IMG/VR virus record: IMGVR_UViG_3300022929_000133
Location: 1-29,618 of that record
DNA: 29,618 nt
Strand: one strand, 5' to 3'
Origin: a virus
Of the stretch, positions 21,437 to 29,618 are shown one piece after another (position 1 is the first letter of the stretch; every line of letters begins with the position of its first letter). The position numbers were made by a program, and so were the translations under genes. The notes below the pieces were generated by a model that searched no databases, had not been told where the DNA came from, and saw only the letters and a program-made list of their open reading frames with translations.

Positions 21437-24400
21437 ATGGCTACTGAGACAGACTTAATAGGTGTCTCCGCCAGTCCTACTGAACCAAAAGGTAACGAGA
21501 CTGATCTAATAGGGGTCTCTGCTTCTCGTACTGCTGCGCCAGAAGGCGAAGTTATAGATGATCCTTTTCAACTTTTTAGAGCTTCTATAGATACAGGAGT
21601 CCAAAACACTGGCGCTCAGATAAATAACTTTAATGCAGCTGTAAATGCTCTTATGGGTAAAGAAGATGCAATGCAAAACAATTTAGCAAAAGCTAATAGG
21701 GTTACTGAGTCATCATCTTACTACCTTTCGAATATGGACACTTTTGAGGAGTTTCTAGATGAGCCTACTTTTGGCGGTTTTATAAATCAAGCCATCCAAG
21801 CAACTGGTCAATTTGTACCCTCTGCTGTGGCTAGTATAGGATTAGCTATGACAGGGGCTGGCGTAGGAGTTGCTGCAACTTCTACTGTAGCTAGAGGAGT
21901 CTCAACTAGAGCTCTTACAAAAGCGGCTAGTAAATCTGTTTTACCAACAAGCATAGCGAAAGAAGCAACAGAACGTAAAGCTGTGCAAAAAGCAGTCAAT
22001 AAATATACAGCTATACAACTAGCCAAAAATCAAAACAAACCAACAAAATTAAAAATGACAGCAGAGGAACAAGATCTTGTAGATAACTTGTATGCTTTCA
22101 TACGAAGTAAAAGACGTGGTACTGCTGCTAAAACAGGAGCGTTACTTGGAGCAGGGTCACAAGAACAAGTCATGGGTACTGGTATAGCTTTTGGTGATTA
22201 CGCAGAACAAGGCATGACATCCGCTCAAGATGCTATTGCATCTTTTGCTCAAGGTACTGTCTTTGCAGGGATTGGTTTAGGCAGTGAAGTAGCAGTAGCT
22301 AAATCGGTTGCTAACGTTGTAAAGAAAAAAGCACCTCCAGGTATTAATACTGCTAAGGATGCACCAATCGAAGGAATAAGAAGTAGGCTAGGAAAAGTTG
22401 TAGCAACAACATCTGTAGCAGAAGGGTTAGCAGAAGCAGGCCAAGAAGAACTTTCCGTGCAACAAAAATTTAGAATAGACGAAGACTACACACAATCTAT
22501 GGCAAACTTAGATAGGGCAAATGCTTTGTTTGCTGGTTTCTTTGGTGGCATAGGAGTAGGTACTGCTATTGGTACTCCGTCTGCTGTTGTAGGTAAAACA
22601 TATGACCAAATGAAGCAGGGCTATTTAGTTCAGGCCCAAGCAGAATTTGATGATGCTACTGCTGCTGGTATAACTTTGCCTGAAAGCGAAGCAGATTTAC
22701 GAGACCAGTTTGAGGCTATGGATAACCCTAACATCAACAAAGACATGGTCTGGGTGGTAAAACAAAACCAAGAGACTATGGATAACTTAGAACAAGAAAT
22801 AAAAGATAAATATCCAAATGTACAAGCTGTAGAAATAAATGATGTAGGGACTTTATATACAACGAACGCAGAAAAAGCACAGTCTTTTGCAGACTATATG
22901 GCTTCAAATCCATTAAGCAAAACAAAACTAGACCAATGGTTAGCTGATAATCTTGGCTACACTAGAAGAGGAGCTCCTTCAGATAGCGTGGCTGTAAGAG
23001 TTTTAAGCCCTAATGGAAACATAGTGTGGGAACAAACTACCACAACAGAAGGTGAAGCAGATGCTTTAGCTGCTGCAGATAACATTGTAAACAATACTCC
23101 TGGATATACTACGGACACTAAACCTTTAGATGAAGTCATAGCAGCACGAAAACAAAACATGAGCCCTATGCAAGACGAAGACTTGCAAGAAATAGAAAAT
23201 ATTTATGATGTTCAAGAACCAGCACCAATAGAAGAAGGCAAAGGTTCGTTTCTTGATCCTATAACTCCTAGACAAAAAGGTAAACAAGTGTGGACTATAC
23301 CTTCTACTGACATAACTTATGACCAAGCTTTAGTAGAAGAAGCTAGAACTTTAGTACCAGCAGAGTTTGAAAGAGAGTTCGATGAAAATATAAATAAGAA
23401 AAGATATTCAGAAAGTTTACTAAGAGCTTTTGTAAACGAAAATGTAAATGATACTACCGGCGCTTTTTATAAGATTAATGAAAACACTGACAGAGGTGGT
23501 TTTAATTTAATTAAATATAACATGGGGTATACCCCAGGTGTATCTACACCTTCTACTGCAGATATAACAAAAGTAATAAACAGAGCAAAAAGAAATGCAA
23601 GAGGCAGCCGATTCACTATTGAAACACCTGAAATGGACAAGCCTGTAGGAATAGATATGCCAACTCTAGTAAACCAGGGTAGAGTTCTTGCTAGAAGGTT
23701 TGGTGAGAGTTTGTCTCAAGATGAATTTGGTAGTGCTATAGATGGTTTATCTTTTATTTTAGGGTCTATGGAAGGTAATTTTGCTCTTTATTATGATGGC
23801 AAACTTATAAATAACGAGACTTTTAATGACCCTGGAGCTTTTATCTATACTAAATATAAGGGCAAAGAGAGATACACTTTACAGGACCTGCAAAGGGGTA
23901 GGGCAAGTCAAGTACAAAGCGCAGATTTCGAAGCCGGGTTTGACCCAAAAGAAGACATATCAGCCCAAGAACAAAACACAAGTAGACGGGTAAGCAGACC
24001 TTTAGAAAATGAAAAAGGTGAAGTTTTAGTTGGGCCCAATGTAGCAACAGAAGTAACTGTTGGACAGGGTCAAAAAGAATTAGGAGAAACTGAAGGCGCA
24101 ACAGAACCTACTCCAGACCAAAGAGCAGAAAACGAATTTAATAGACGTTTATTTAAAAACCCTTATGCTAAAGGCTCTTTTAAACAAGGTGGGCCTAAGC
24201 CTGGAATCTATTTTAGTAATGTAGTAGAACAGCATTTAGATTCTACTTTCTTACAAGATTTCAAACGTATTGCTACAACTAAATTAGGGCTTACTAAACC
24301 TTATAGAATATTTAGTACTACTGAAGATATAACCGCTGAGGCTTTAGACGGAGATGCAGATTTAGCAAACAGAGTGCAAATAGCACTTGAACAAATGGGC

Positions 24401-26878
24401 CCAGAAGGATCTACACGAGGTATGAATATACAAGGTGCAGATTTTGATGTAATACTTGTTCAAACTAGAGAAGGGTTAAACGCAGCAGAACAAGGAGCAA
24501 GAGCGTTTGTTGTTGCACATGAGATAGGTCATTCGTTTGTAAATCAAGAATTAGAAAAGAGTTTAAGTATTCCTAAATTGAGAGAAGGCTTGCTTGATGC
24601 CTACAATGAAGAACTGCAAAACAATGATACAGCTCAGTATACAAATGATGAGCAAGGCTTTAGGGAATGGATGTCTGATCAGGTAGGTTCCTATTTACTC
24701 GATGAGACTAAAAAAGCTCAGAACCAAACAGATTCTTTTTTCAAACGTCTAGCCAACAAGATAAACGCTTTTGTAAAAGAGTTTAGTAAGTTTGCTAACA
24801 GAAGGTATAACGTAGCTCCTGCTTTTGCTGACTATGTAACTGAACTAAAAAGAATTAATACAGACCCTGGTCACTTCATGGTCAACTATTTAGTTAGATC
24901 GGAAATAGAACAAACAGTAGAGAAGATAGGTAAAGAGATACCTCTAGGTGATCCTAAAGCGCCACAGAAAATACAACAAACTGTTAATAACCTAAAAGAA
25001 ACAGGACAGCTTCTTGGTGTAGGAGAGTTCATGAAAAGTGTTTTATTTGCTAAGGACAATCTACTTAGGGGCTATGGCAAAGCTGGTAAAGCTTTAGCTC
25101 AAATGTTTAGAGGACAATCTCAAAGCCAAGAAGAAGTAGGATTACTTACTGCAGCCGTTACTATGGCTAGGGCAAAAATGAATGAGATACAAGACATTTT
25201 AGGTGTGTATAAAACAGGTGATATGACACAAGAAAAAATGAAAATTCTTTTAGACGCAGAAAGTAGTACTCCAACAGAACAGTTAACCGATCCAAGAGCA
25301 AGAAGAATTAGAGAATGGTTAGTAGAACACTACGATAGTTTAAATTTGCAAGAATTAGGAATTGGTAGGTTGTCTAATTTCTTCCCTCGTTCTATAGCTG
25401 TCAATGAGATAGCTGGAGACGCTGGTAAAAAACAAGCCTTAGTAGAATTACTTATGGAGTTTAACGAAGGACTAAGCGAACAAGACGCTAACGAAGCAGT
25501 AGAAGCTACGCTTGCAGATGTGTCTAGTGAAATAGAAATAGAAAGTGATGGAGCTAAGTACAATATAGGATTACTTAAAGCAAGAGCTGAGTTATATAAA
25601 AACGTGCCTACAGAAAGGCTAAGACAAGCAGAAGTACTAGAAGAACCACATAGAGCTTTACAGAAATACATAGACAACACAGTAAAAAGAACAGAATTAA
25701 ATAAAAGAGGCGGACCACAAAGAATAGCTGAGCTTCTTAATGAGATAGAAGATCCTAAACAAAGAGAACAAGCAGAAAAAGCAGTATTGGCTATGTTAGG
25801 AAAAGTAACTCCTATATCAAATGGTATGTTTAGAGGGGCTAATCAAGTGGGTCTAGCATTCAATGTCGCTACACTTTTGACTTTTGCTACTTTTGCTTCT
25901 TTCCCAGATTTAGCAGGTCCTATACTTAGGTCTAAAGATTTTGGAGCTTTGCGTACTGCTACTAAAACTATTTTTAACATGATCGAAAATAAAGAAGAAG
26001 CTGCAAAACTTGCTAAGGATATAGGAGTTGTTGGCATTGACGCTATGATGGAAACTTTTGTAGGAGCTGGAGAACTAGATTACACAAGTGAAGGGACTAA
26101 AAAAGCTACAAATAAATTCTTTAGGCTTATAGGACTAGAACAATTTACTAGATTTACTAGAATCTTTGCGGCTGGTATGGGCAAAACTTTCTTACTAGAC
26201 AACGCTAAAAAAGCAGCAGCGGGTAATCAAAGATCTATAAGATATCTAAAAGAGTTAGGACTAACAGCAGAAGAAGTAAACAAATGGGCTGGCGGTAATA
26301 TTAATGAAGCAGGTAATGAGAAGATAAAACTCGCTTTAGCTAGATTTGTAGATGAGTCTATTGTAAGACCTAATGCAGCAGAAAGACCTATTTGGGCCTC
26401 TGATCCTAAATTTGCTCTGGTTTGGCAACTAAAATCTTTCTTCTATGCTTACGGTAAAACTATCGTAGGTGGTTCTATGAATGAAATGCAAAGTAGATAT
26501 ACAGAAGCAGGACTAAAAGGCGCAGCTGTACCTTTATTCCTGGGCGCTGCTACTTTACTACCTTTGACTATGCTTGGGTTTGACCTACGTGAAAGATTTA
26601 AAGTTGGTTTAGCTTGGGTTTTACCAGGAGTAAGTCCAGATGATAAGAACTACAGAAGGTCACAAGACATGGAGTGGGGCGAGTACACTACAGAGATTAT
26701 AGATAGATCAGGAGTACTCGGGCCCTTTACTTTAGCGCTTCCTTTGTTTATGGAAGATAAAAGGTATGGAGACCCTATGTGGGTAGGACCTCTTGGCCCT
26801 ACTGTAGAAAAAGGGTATGATTTATTTACGGGAGACTTAAGGCTCAAAGACTTAACTCCTTTTTATAACATTTTATAG
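21437..26878 (+). CDS. Giant internal virion / polyvalent protein with zincin motif, 1,813 aa
   Basis: The largest protein of the window. GGAGGAGGATAA directly precedes the ATG. Residues 4-13 and 21-30 are the same decapeptide ETDLIGVSAS. Hydrophobic Gly/Ala-rich segments at about 125-150, 270-290 and 365-385 could insert into membrane. HEIGH at 1028-1032 is a zinc-protease signature, and GFREWMSDQVGSYL downstream could supply the third ligand. Another hydrophobic stretch lies at about 1470-1497, and the C-terminal block near 1655-1700 (FALVWQLKSFFYAYGKT, then LFLGAATLLPLTMLG) resembles the large polyvalent protein-associated domains of phage ejection proteins (LPD38-type, tentative). The likely role is delivery into the cell with DNA, membrane passage and cleavage of host or virion protein. 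Confidence 0.85.
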   Translation: MATETDLIGVSASPTEPKGNETDLIGVSASRTAAPEGEVIDDPFQLFRASIDTGVQNTGAQINNFNAAVNALMGKEDAMQNNLAKANRVTESSSYYLSNMDTFEEFLDEPTFGGFINQAIQATGQFVPSAVASIGLAMTGAGVGVAATSTVARGVSTRALTKAASKSVLPTSIAKEATERKAVQKAVNKYTAIQLAKNQNKPTKLKMTAEEQDLVDNLYAFIRSKRRGTAAKTGALLGAGSQEQVMGTGIAFGDYAEQGMTSAQDAIASFAQGTVFAGIGLGSEVAVAKSVANVVKKKAPPGINTAKDAPIEGIRSRLGKVVATTSVAEGLAEAGQEELSVQQKFRIDEDYTQSMANLDRANALFAGFFGGIGVGTAIGTPSAVVGKTYDQMKQGYLVQAQAEFDDATAAGITLPESEADLRDQFEAMDNPNINKDMVWVVKQNQETMDNLEQEIKDKYPNVQAVEINDVGTLYTTNAEKAQSFADYMASNPLSKTKLDQWLADNLGYTRRGAPSDSVAVRVLSPNGNIVWEQTTTTEGEADALAAADNIVNNTPGYTTDTKPLDEVIAARKQNMSPMQDEDLQEIENIYDVQEPAPIEEGKGSFLDPITPRQKGKQVWTIPSTDITYDQALVEEARTLVPAEFEREFDENINKKRYSESLLRAFVNENVNDTTGAFYKINENTDRGGFNLIKYNMGYTPGVSTPSTADITKVINRAKRNARGSRFTIETPEMDKPVGIDMPTLVNQGRVLARRFGESLSQDEFGSAIDGLSFILGSMEGNFALYYDGKLINNETFNDPGAFIYTKYKGKERYTLQDLQRGRASQVQSADFEAGFDPKEDISAQEQNTSRRVSRPLENEKGEVLVGPNVATEVTVGQGQKELGETEGATEPTPDQRAENEFNRRLFKNPYAKGSFKQGGPKPGIYFSNVVEQHLDSTFLQDFKRIATTKLGLTKPYRIFSTTEDITAEALDGDADLANRVQIALEQMGPEGSTRGMNIQGADFDVILVQTREGLNAAEQGARAFVVAHEIGHSFVNQELEKSLSIPKLREGLLDAYNEELQNNDTAQYTNDEQGFREWMSDQVGSYLLDETKKAQNQTDSFFKRLANKINAFVKEFSKFANRRYNVAPAFADYVTELKRINTDPGHFMVNYLVRSEIEQTVEKIGKEIPLGDPKAPQKIQQTVNNLKETGQLLGVGEFMKSVLFAKDNLLRGYGKAGKALAQMFRGQSQSQEEVGLLTAAVTMARAKMNEIQDILGVYKTGDMTQEKMKILLDAESSTPTEQLTDPRARRIREWLVEHYDSLNLQELGIGRLSNFFPRSIAVNEIAGDAGKKQALVELLMEFNEGLSEQDANEAVEATLADVSSEIEIESDGAKYNIGLLKARAELYKNVPTERLRQAEVLEEPHRALQKYIDNTVKRTELNKRGGPQRIAELLNEIEDPKQREQAEKAVLAMLGKVTPISNGMFRGANQVGLAFNVATLLTFATFASFPDLAGPILRSKDFGALRTATKTIFNMIENKEEAAKLAKDIGVVGIDAMMETFVGAGELDYTSEGTKKATNKFFRLIGLEQFTRFTRIFAAGMGKTFLLDNAKKAAAGNQRSIRYLKELGLTAEEVNKWAGGNINEAGNEKIKLALARFVDESIVRPNAAERPIWASDPKFALVWQLKSFFYAYGKTIVGGSMNEMQSRYTEAGLKGAAVPLFLGAATLLPLTMLGFDLRERFKVGLAWVLPGVSPDDKNYRRSQDMEWGEYTTEIIDRSGVLGPFTLALPLFMEDKRYGDPMWVGPLGPTVEKGYDLFTGDLRLKDLTPFYNIL

Positions 26879-26879
26879 G

Positions 26880-26885
26880 TATAAT
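26880..26885 (+). promoter_or_regulatory. Possible -10 box abutting the BppU-like gene
   Basis: A perfect TATAAT ends 5 bases before the ATG at 26891, so a transcript made here would start at or next to the start codon (leaderless). No -35 box was found and the gene before it is co-directional, so this may be chance in A+T-rich DNA. Confidence 0.25.
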
Positions 26886-26890
26886 TAGTT

Positions 26891-27265
26891 ATGGCATACT
26901 CAGATACAATAAAGTTAGTAGTTGGAGATACACTACCAGAGCTTACTTTTAATCTAAAAGATAGTAACTCAGCAGCAAGTGGTCAGACTTTAGACATAGA
27001 AGATAGCACTACGTGGGCTCCTATTGATCTAACCAACGGCACTGTGAAGTTAAGAATAAGAGAAGTAGGTAAATCCACAGTTCTTTCTACTATTACTGCT
27101 ACTATTTCTGCCCCTAGTTCAGGGACTTGTACACTAATATTCCCGTCTGGAACTTGGACGGCAGCAGGTACATTTGAAGGAGAACTTGAGTTTACTAAAT
27201 CTGATGGCAACATTCAGACAGTACAAGACTTAATAAAGTTTAAAGTACGTGACGACTTTGATTAA
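26891..27265 (+). CDS. BppU-N-like tail/baseplate protein, 124 aa
   Basis: A 124-residue all-beta protein. The pattern KLVVGDTLPELTFNLKDSNS, then APIDLTNGTVKLRIREVGKS, and GTWTAAGTFEGELEFTKSDG ending KFKVRDDFD matches the N-terminal domain of BppU-type baseplate proteins (DUF2479), an Ig-like module used in phage tails and fibres. It stands alone here with no receptor-binding extension. The ATG at 26891 has no ribosome site; a TATAAT sits just upstream. Its TAA overlaps the next ATG by one base (TAATG). It probably joins the repeat-rich fibre-like protein to the tail. Confidence 0.8.
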   Translation: MAYSDTIKLVVGDTLPELTFNLKDSNSAASGQTLDIEDSTTWAPIDLTNGTVKLRIREVGKSTVLSTITATISAPSSGTCTLIFPSGTWTAAGTFEGELEFTKSDGNIQTVQDLIKFKVRDDFD

Positions 27266-28596
27266 TGGCATTCAAGTTTACCGTAGACTACAAACAGCTA
27301 CGGCTGATAATTCAGACAGACTCTACTGAGTCTGTAAGCTTATTTGAACATCTAAAAAGCACTGTAGATTTTATAGATCTACAACAAATTGTTGCCTTTC
27401 AACAACTTACAGCTGCAAATGTAAACATAGACGCTGATACCCTAAACAGATATTTTACTGAACAATACAATTCTCCTAACGCAGAGAGCTTTGGGTTTAG
27501 TGATGCTCAGGCATTAGCCCCCAGTTTAGTTAAAGCAGACTCATCTGTTATTAGTGAAATTTTAGCTAAAGACTTAGACAAAGCACTTGCAGATGCCCCT
27601 ACACTTACCGAAGAGCTAAGCAGAGTCGTACAATACGTACGAGACTTTACTGATGCGCCTGCTCTTTCTGAAGCCATAACTTCTTTAGATACGGCTTTAG
27701 GTAAAGAAGATACAACTTCTGTTACAGAAGAACTAGCAAAACTGTTTGAGACTTCTTTTTCTGATGCCTCTACAGTAACAGAAGAACTAGTACAAGATGT
27801 AGGCCTAGCTAAAGCAGACACTCCTACACTGACAGACTCTGAAGTTCTTGATACATCTTTAGCAAAAGACGACTCTACTAGCGTAACAGAAGATTTAGCT
27901 AGTTTATTTTCTGCTGCAAAAGCTGATACTACAAGCCTCTCTGAGTCTGATGCAAAAGAAGTAGGTAAAGCTGCAGACAATGACACTGTTAGCGTAACAG
28001 AATCTTTTGATAGAAATGTTACTTTCTTACGTACCTTTGCAGATGCAGCAGCATTAGATGACGTAGCTAGTGCTACAGATGACTTAGCAACACAATCTGA
28101 TCTAGTAAAAAACAACGTATTTGGTTTTACCGACTCTGAAGCAAAAGATTTTAGTAAGCCTGGAATTACTGACAGCCCAAGTTTAAGTGAAGATTTAAGT
28201 TATTTAGCCGGTTTGGCACCCTCTGATACTTTAGGTGCTTCGGACGCGGCCCCTGTTTTTTCTACTTCACTAACACGTGCGGATACTACATCTTTGTCTG
28301 AAGATTTAAGTATTGCTAGCGCTAATGCATTAGCGGATGCCTTTAGTATAACTGAATCAAGTAGTTTTAGTTTAGCTTCTAGCGCTGCAGATACATTAGC
28401 TATAACAGAAGTTTTGACACACGAATTTGGCCTTAGTTCGTCAGATGCTGTGTCTGTAGCAGAAAGTTTAGTGCAGAGTTTTGGCAAAACTGCAACAGAT
28501 AGTGCTACAATAACTGAGTCGATTAGTATTTTGTTTATACCCGGCGGTGGCTCTATACTTAATACTGCGGCTTTAAATACATTTGTATTAAATTAA
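27265..28596 (+). CDS. Tail protein of tandem 18-residue repeats, 443 aa
   Basis: A 443-residue, very acidic, Ser/Thr/Ala/Asp-rich protein. From about residue 91 to 430 it is a chain of about 18 degenerate units of about 18 residues, consensus D-[TSA]-x-[ST]-[VLI]-[TS]-E-x-[LF] followed by nine variable residues. Examples are DTTSVTEELAKLFETSFS and DAVSVAESLVQSFGKTAT. The N-terminal 75 residues are different (MAFKFTVDYKQLRLIIQTDS) and may fix it to the tail. It ends GGGSILNTAALNTFVLN. Such repeats usually make an elongated rod or solenoid, so a fibre shaft or tail spacer is likely. It has almost no Lys and no Cys. Start is coupled to the previous stop. Confidence 0.8.
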   Translation: MAFKFTVDYKQLRLIIQTDSTESVSLFEHLKSTVDFIDLQQIVAFQQLTAANVNIDADTLNRYFTEQYNSPNAESFGFSDAQALAPSLVKADSSVISEILAKDLDKALADAPTLTEELSRVVQYVRDFTDAPALSEAITSLDTALGKEDTTSVTEELAKLFETSFSDASTVTEELVQDVGLAKADTPTLTDSEVLDTSLAKDDSTSVTEDLASLFSAAKADTTSLSESDAKEVGKAADNDTVSVTESFDRNVTFLRTFADAAALDDVASATDDLATQSDLVKNNVFGFTDSEAKDFSKPGITDSPSLSEDLSYLAGLAPSDTLGASDAAPVFSTSLTRADTTSLSEDLSIASANALADAFSITESSSFSLASSAADTLAITEVLTHEFGLSSSDAVSVAESLVQSFGKTATDSATITESISILFIPGGGSILNTAALNTFVLN

Positions 28597-28608
28597 TGGA
28601 GACTATAG

Positions 28609-29034
28609 ATGATAAATGATGATCTAAAACTTAAAGGTAAACTTGCTATTGCTCTTAACGGAGAAGTAGTACAGGAGATAGACAACCTTGTAGTTACTGA
28701 TGGTAAAGAGTACGTTGCTTCTAGAATGAAAGACGCTACTGCAACAGCTATGTCGCACATGGCTATTGGTAGTGGTTCTACAGCAGCTGCCGCTTCAAAC
28801 TCCGCACTAGGCAATCAACTTGGTAGAGTATCTCTAACAAGTACTACTGTTTCTGGTGCTGTTGTGACTTACGTTGCGACTTTTGGAGCTGGTACAGGTA
28901 CTGGTGCCGTAACAGAAGCTGGCTTATTTAATGCTTCTTCTAGTGGTACTATGCTTTGCAGAACAGTTTTTTCAGTAGTAAACAAGGGTGCAGCCGACTC
29001 AATGACAATTACCTGGACAGTAACAGTCAGCTAA
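28609..29034 (+). CDS. Tail fibre-associated protein, 141 aa
   Basis: ATG at 28609 with GGAG 7 bases upstream, 12 bases after the previous gene. The 141-residue protein starts MINDDLKLKGKLAIALNGEV and then has VTDGKEYVASRMKDATATAM, HMAIGSGSTAAAASNSALGN and a beta-rich end (TMTITWTVTVS-like). The block MAIG-(S/T)G(S/T)-xxAxxxxxxLxxxLxRV is common in small proteins beside tail-fibre genes of phages. It is Gly/Ser/Thr-rich, without enzyme motif. A role in fibre attachment or trimer formation is the usual guess. It lies directly before the fibre gene, so the two products probably work together. Confidence 0.75.
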   Translation: MINDDLKLKGKLAIALNGEVVQEIDNLVVTDGKEYVASRMKDATATAMSHMAIGSGSTAAAASNSALGNQLGRVSLTSTTVSGAVVTYVATFGAGTGTGAVTEAGLFNASSSGTMLCRTVFSVVNKGAADSMTITWTVTVS

Positions 29035-29054
29035 TTTAACAGGAGGCTTTTACT

Positions 29055-29618
29055 GTGGGAATTGTTTTTAAGAACAATGCCAAGACTACACTTGCATCGA
29101 ACTTGTCAAACTCTGCAACGAGTGCGACAGTTACAGATGGAAGCGTTTTTCCGTCCTTATCTGCCGGTGAATTTTTTCTACTTACCTTTGATGACGGAAC
29201 GAATAATGAAATATGTAAGTGTACAGCTAGATCTGGCAATACCTTAACTATTGTACGTGCTCAAGAGGGCACTACAGCAAGGGCTTTCTCTTCTGGAGAT
29301 GCGGCCGAAGGTAGGGTAACGGCTGGAGTTCTTGAAACAATCCAAGAAAACATTGCAGCTAAGTCTGCAAACCAAACGGTTTACAATGCCACTACCGCAT
29401 CAAGTGCTACAGATTATGATATAGGCATAGATCCTAGCGTAGAAGCAAACGCTATGGTCTTTTTAAATGGTGTTATGCAGCACCATGATACTTTTTCTTT
29501 TAGTGGTAGCACTTTAACATTTGATGCAGCTCCGCCAAACGGCATGGCATTAGAAGTTATAGTTGATAACTTAATTAACCTACAGTCTTCTAATCTTACC
29601 GTAGATACTTTTACAGCT
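29055..29618 (+). CDS. Tail fibre protein, N-terminal part, cut by window edge
   Basis: A GTG start at 29055, set by AGGAGG with 8-base spacing; the frame is open to the right edge (188 codons). The visible N-terminus, MGIVFKNNAKTTLASNLSNS followed by ATVTDGSVFPSL, FFLLTFDDG and TLTIVRAQEGTTARAFSSGD (about residues 1-85), is the domain shared by many phage tail fibres and collar-type proteins. A second beta-rich domain begins near residue 110 (YDIGIDPSVEANAMVFLNGV, MALEVIVDNLIN). The receptor-binding end is not in the window. A shorter ORF from an ATG at 29062 in another frame is a shadow of this gene. Confidence 0.88.
   Translation, partial: MGIVFKNNAKTTLASNLSNSATSATVTDGSVFPSLSAGEFFLLTFDDGTNNEICKCTARSGNTLTIVRAQEGTTARAFSSGDAAEGRVTAGVLETIQENIAAKSANQTVYNATTASSATDYDIGIDPSVEANAMVFLNGVMQHHDTFSFSGSTLTFDAAPPNGMALEVIVDNLINLQSSNLTVDTFTA

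Noticed and set aside
27507-28115. Minus-strand ORF of 202 residues
   Set aside because: It is the antisense of the repeat-rich tail protein and owes its length to the repeated codons; no ribosome site.

Overview
The window is part of a genome of a lytic, short-tailed (podovirus-like) bacteriophage, probably from a marine or other aquatic habitat. The support is: a complete head-building order (small terminase, large terminase, P22-like portal, acidic scaffold, N4-gp56/DUF4043-type coat protein, connector-like proteins); internal virion proteins including one of 1,813 residues; no tail tube, sheath or tape-measure gene; and small basic proteins of types I know from aquatic viruses. No host gene, tRNA, integrase, polymerase or endolysin is visible, so replication and lysis genes probably lie outside. 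The host cannot be named.

Left arm (1-7540) is read entirely on the minus strand as tightly packed genes with strong Shine-Dalgarno sites and many stop/start overlaps. From right to left it holds two small genes (7540-7035), a 440-base gene-free stretch with repeated GGTTCCAC words (6595-7034), two small genes, a chain of five perfect hairpins (5839-6009), a 52-residue and a 259-residue protein, a clear intrinsic terminator (4861-4884), a 145-residue protein, and then a MoxR-type AAA ATPase with a HExxH metallopeptidase/VWA partner. Two proteins that look like distant relatives of each other flank that pair, and three tiny membrane proteins lie between the VWA gene and the last gene, which runs off the left edge.

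The divergent junction (7541-7799) separates the minus-strand arm from the plus-strand structural arm. It holds the third copy of a hairpin-forming repeat also found at 6330 and 6628, an A+T-rich tract with a perfect DnaA-box sequence, and a short possible leader ORF coupled to the small terminase gene.

Right arm (7711-29618) is read entirely on the plus strand. The small and large terminase genes are separated by seven tiny Lys/Arg-rich ORFs (8311-9603). Then come portal, scaffold, a 212-base structured leader, coat protein, a hairpin, a HeH/LEM-like head protein, two connector/adaptor proteins, a GNAT-like protein, four internal virion proteins (194, 193, 761 and 1,813 aa), a BppU-like protein, a repeat-rich protein, and tail-fibre-type proteins, the last cut by the right edge.

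The signals that conventional gene annotation does not explain are: (i) the GTTCCAC array plus one perfect GTTCCACGTGGAAC palindrome at 17607, which look like half and full ParB (parS) sites; (ii) the five-hairpin chain at 5839-6009; (iii) the two-module folded leader of the coat gene; (iv) a repeat whose stem covaries at 6330, 6628 and 7585; and (v) the cluster of basic mini-proteins inside the terminase locus.
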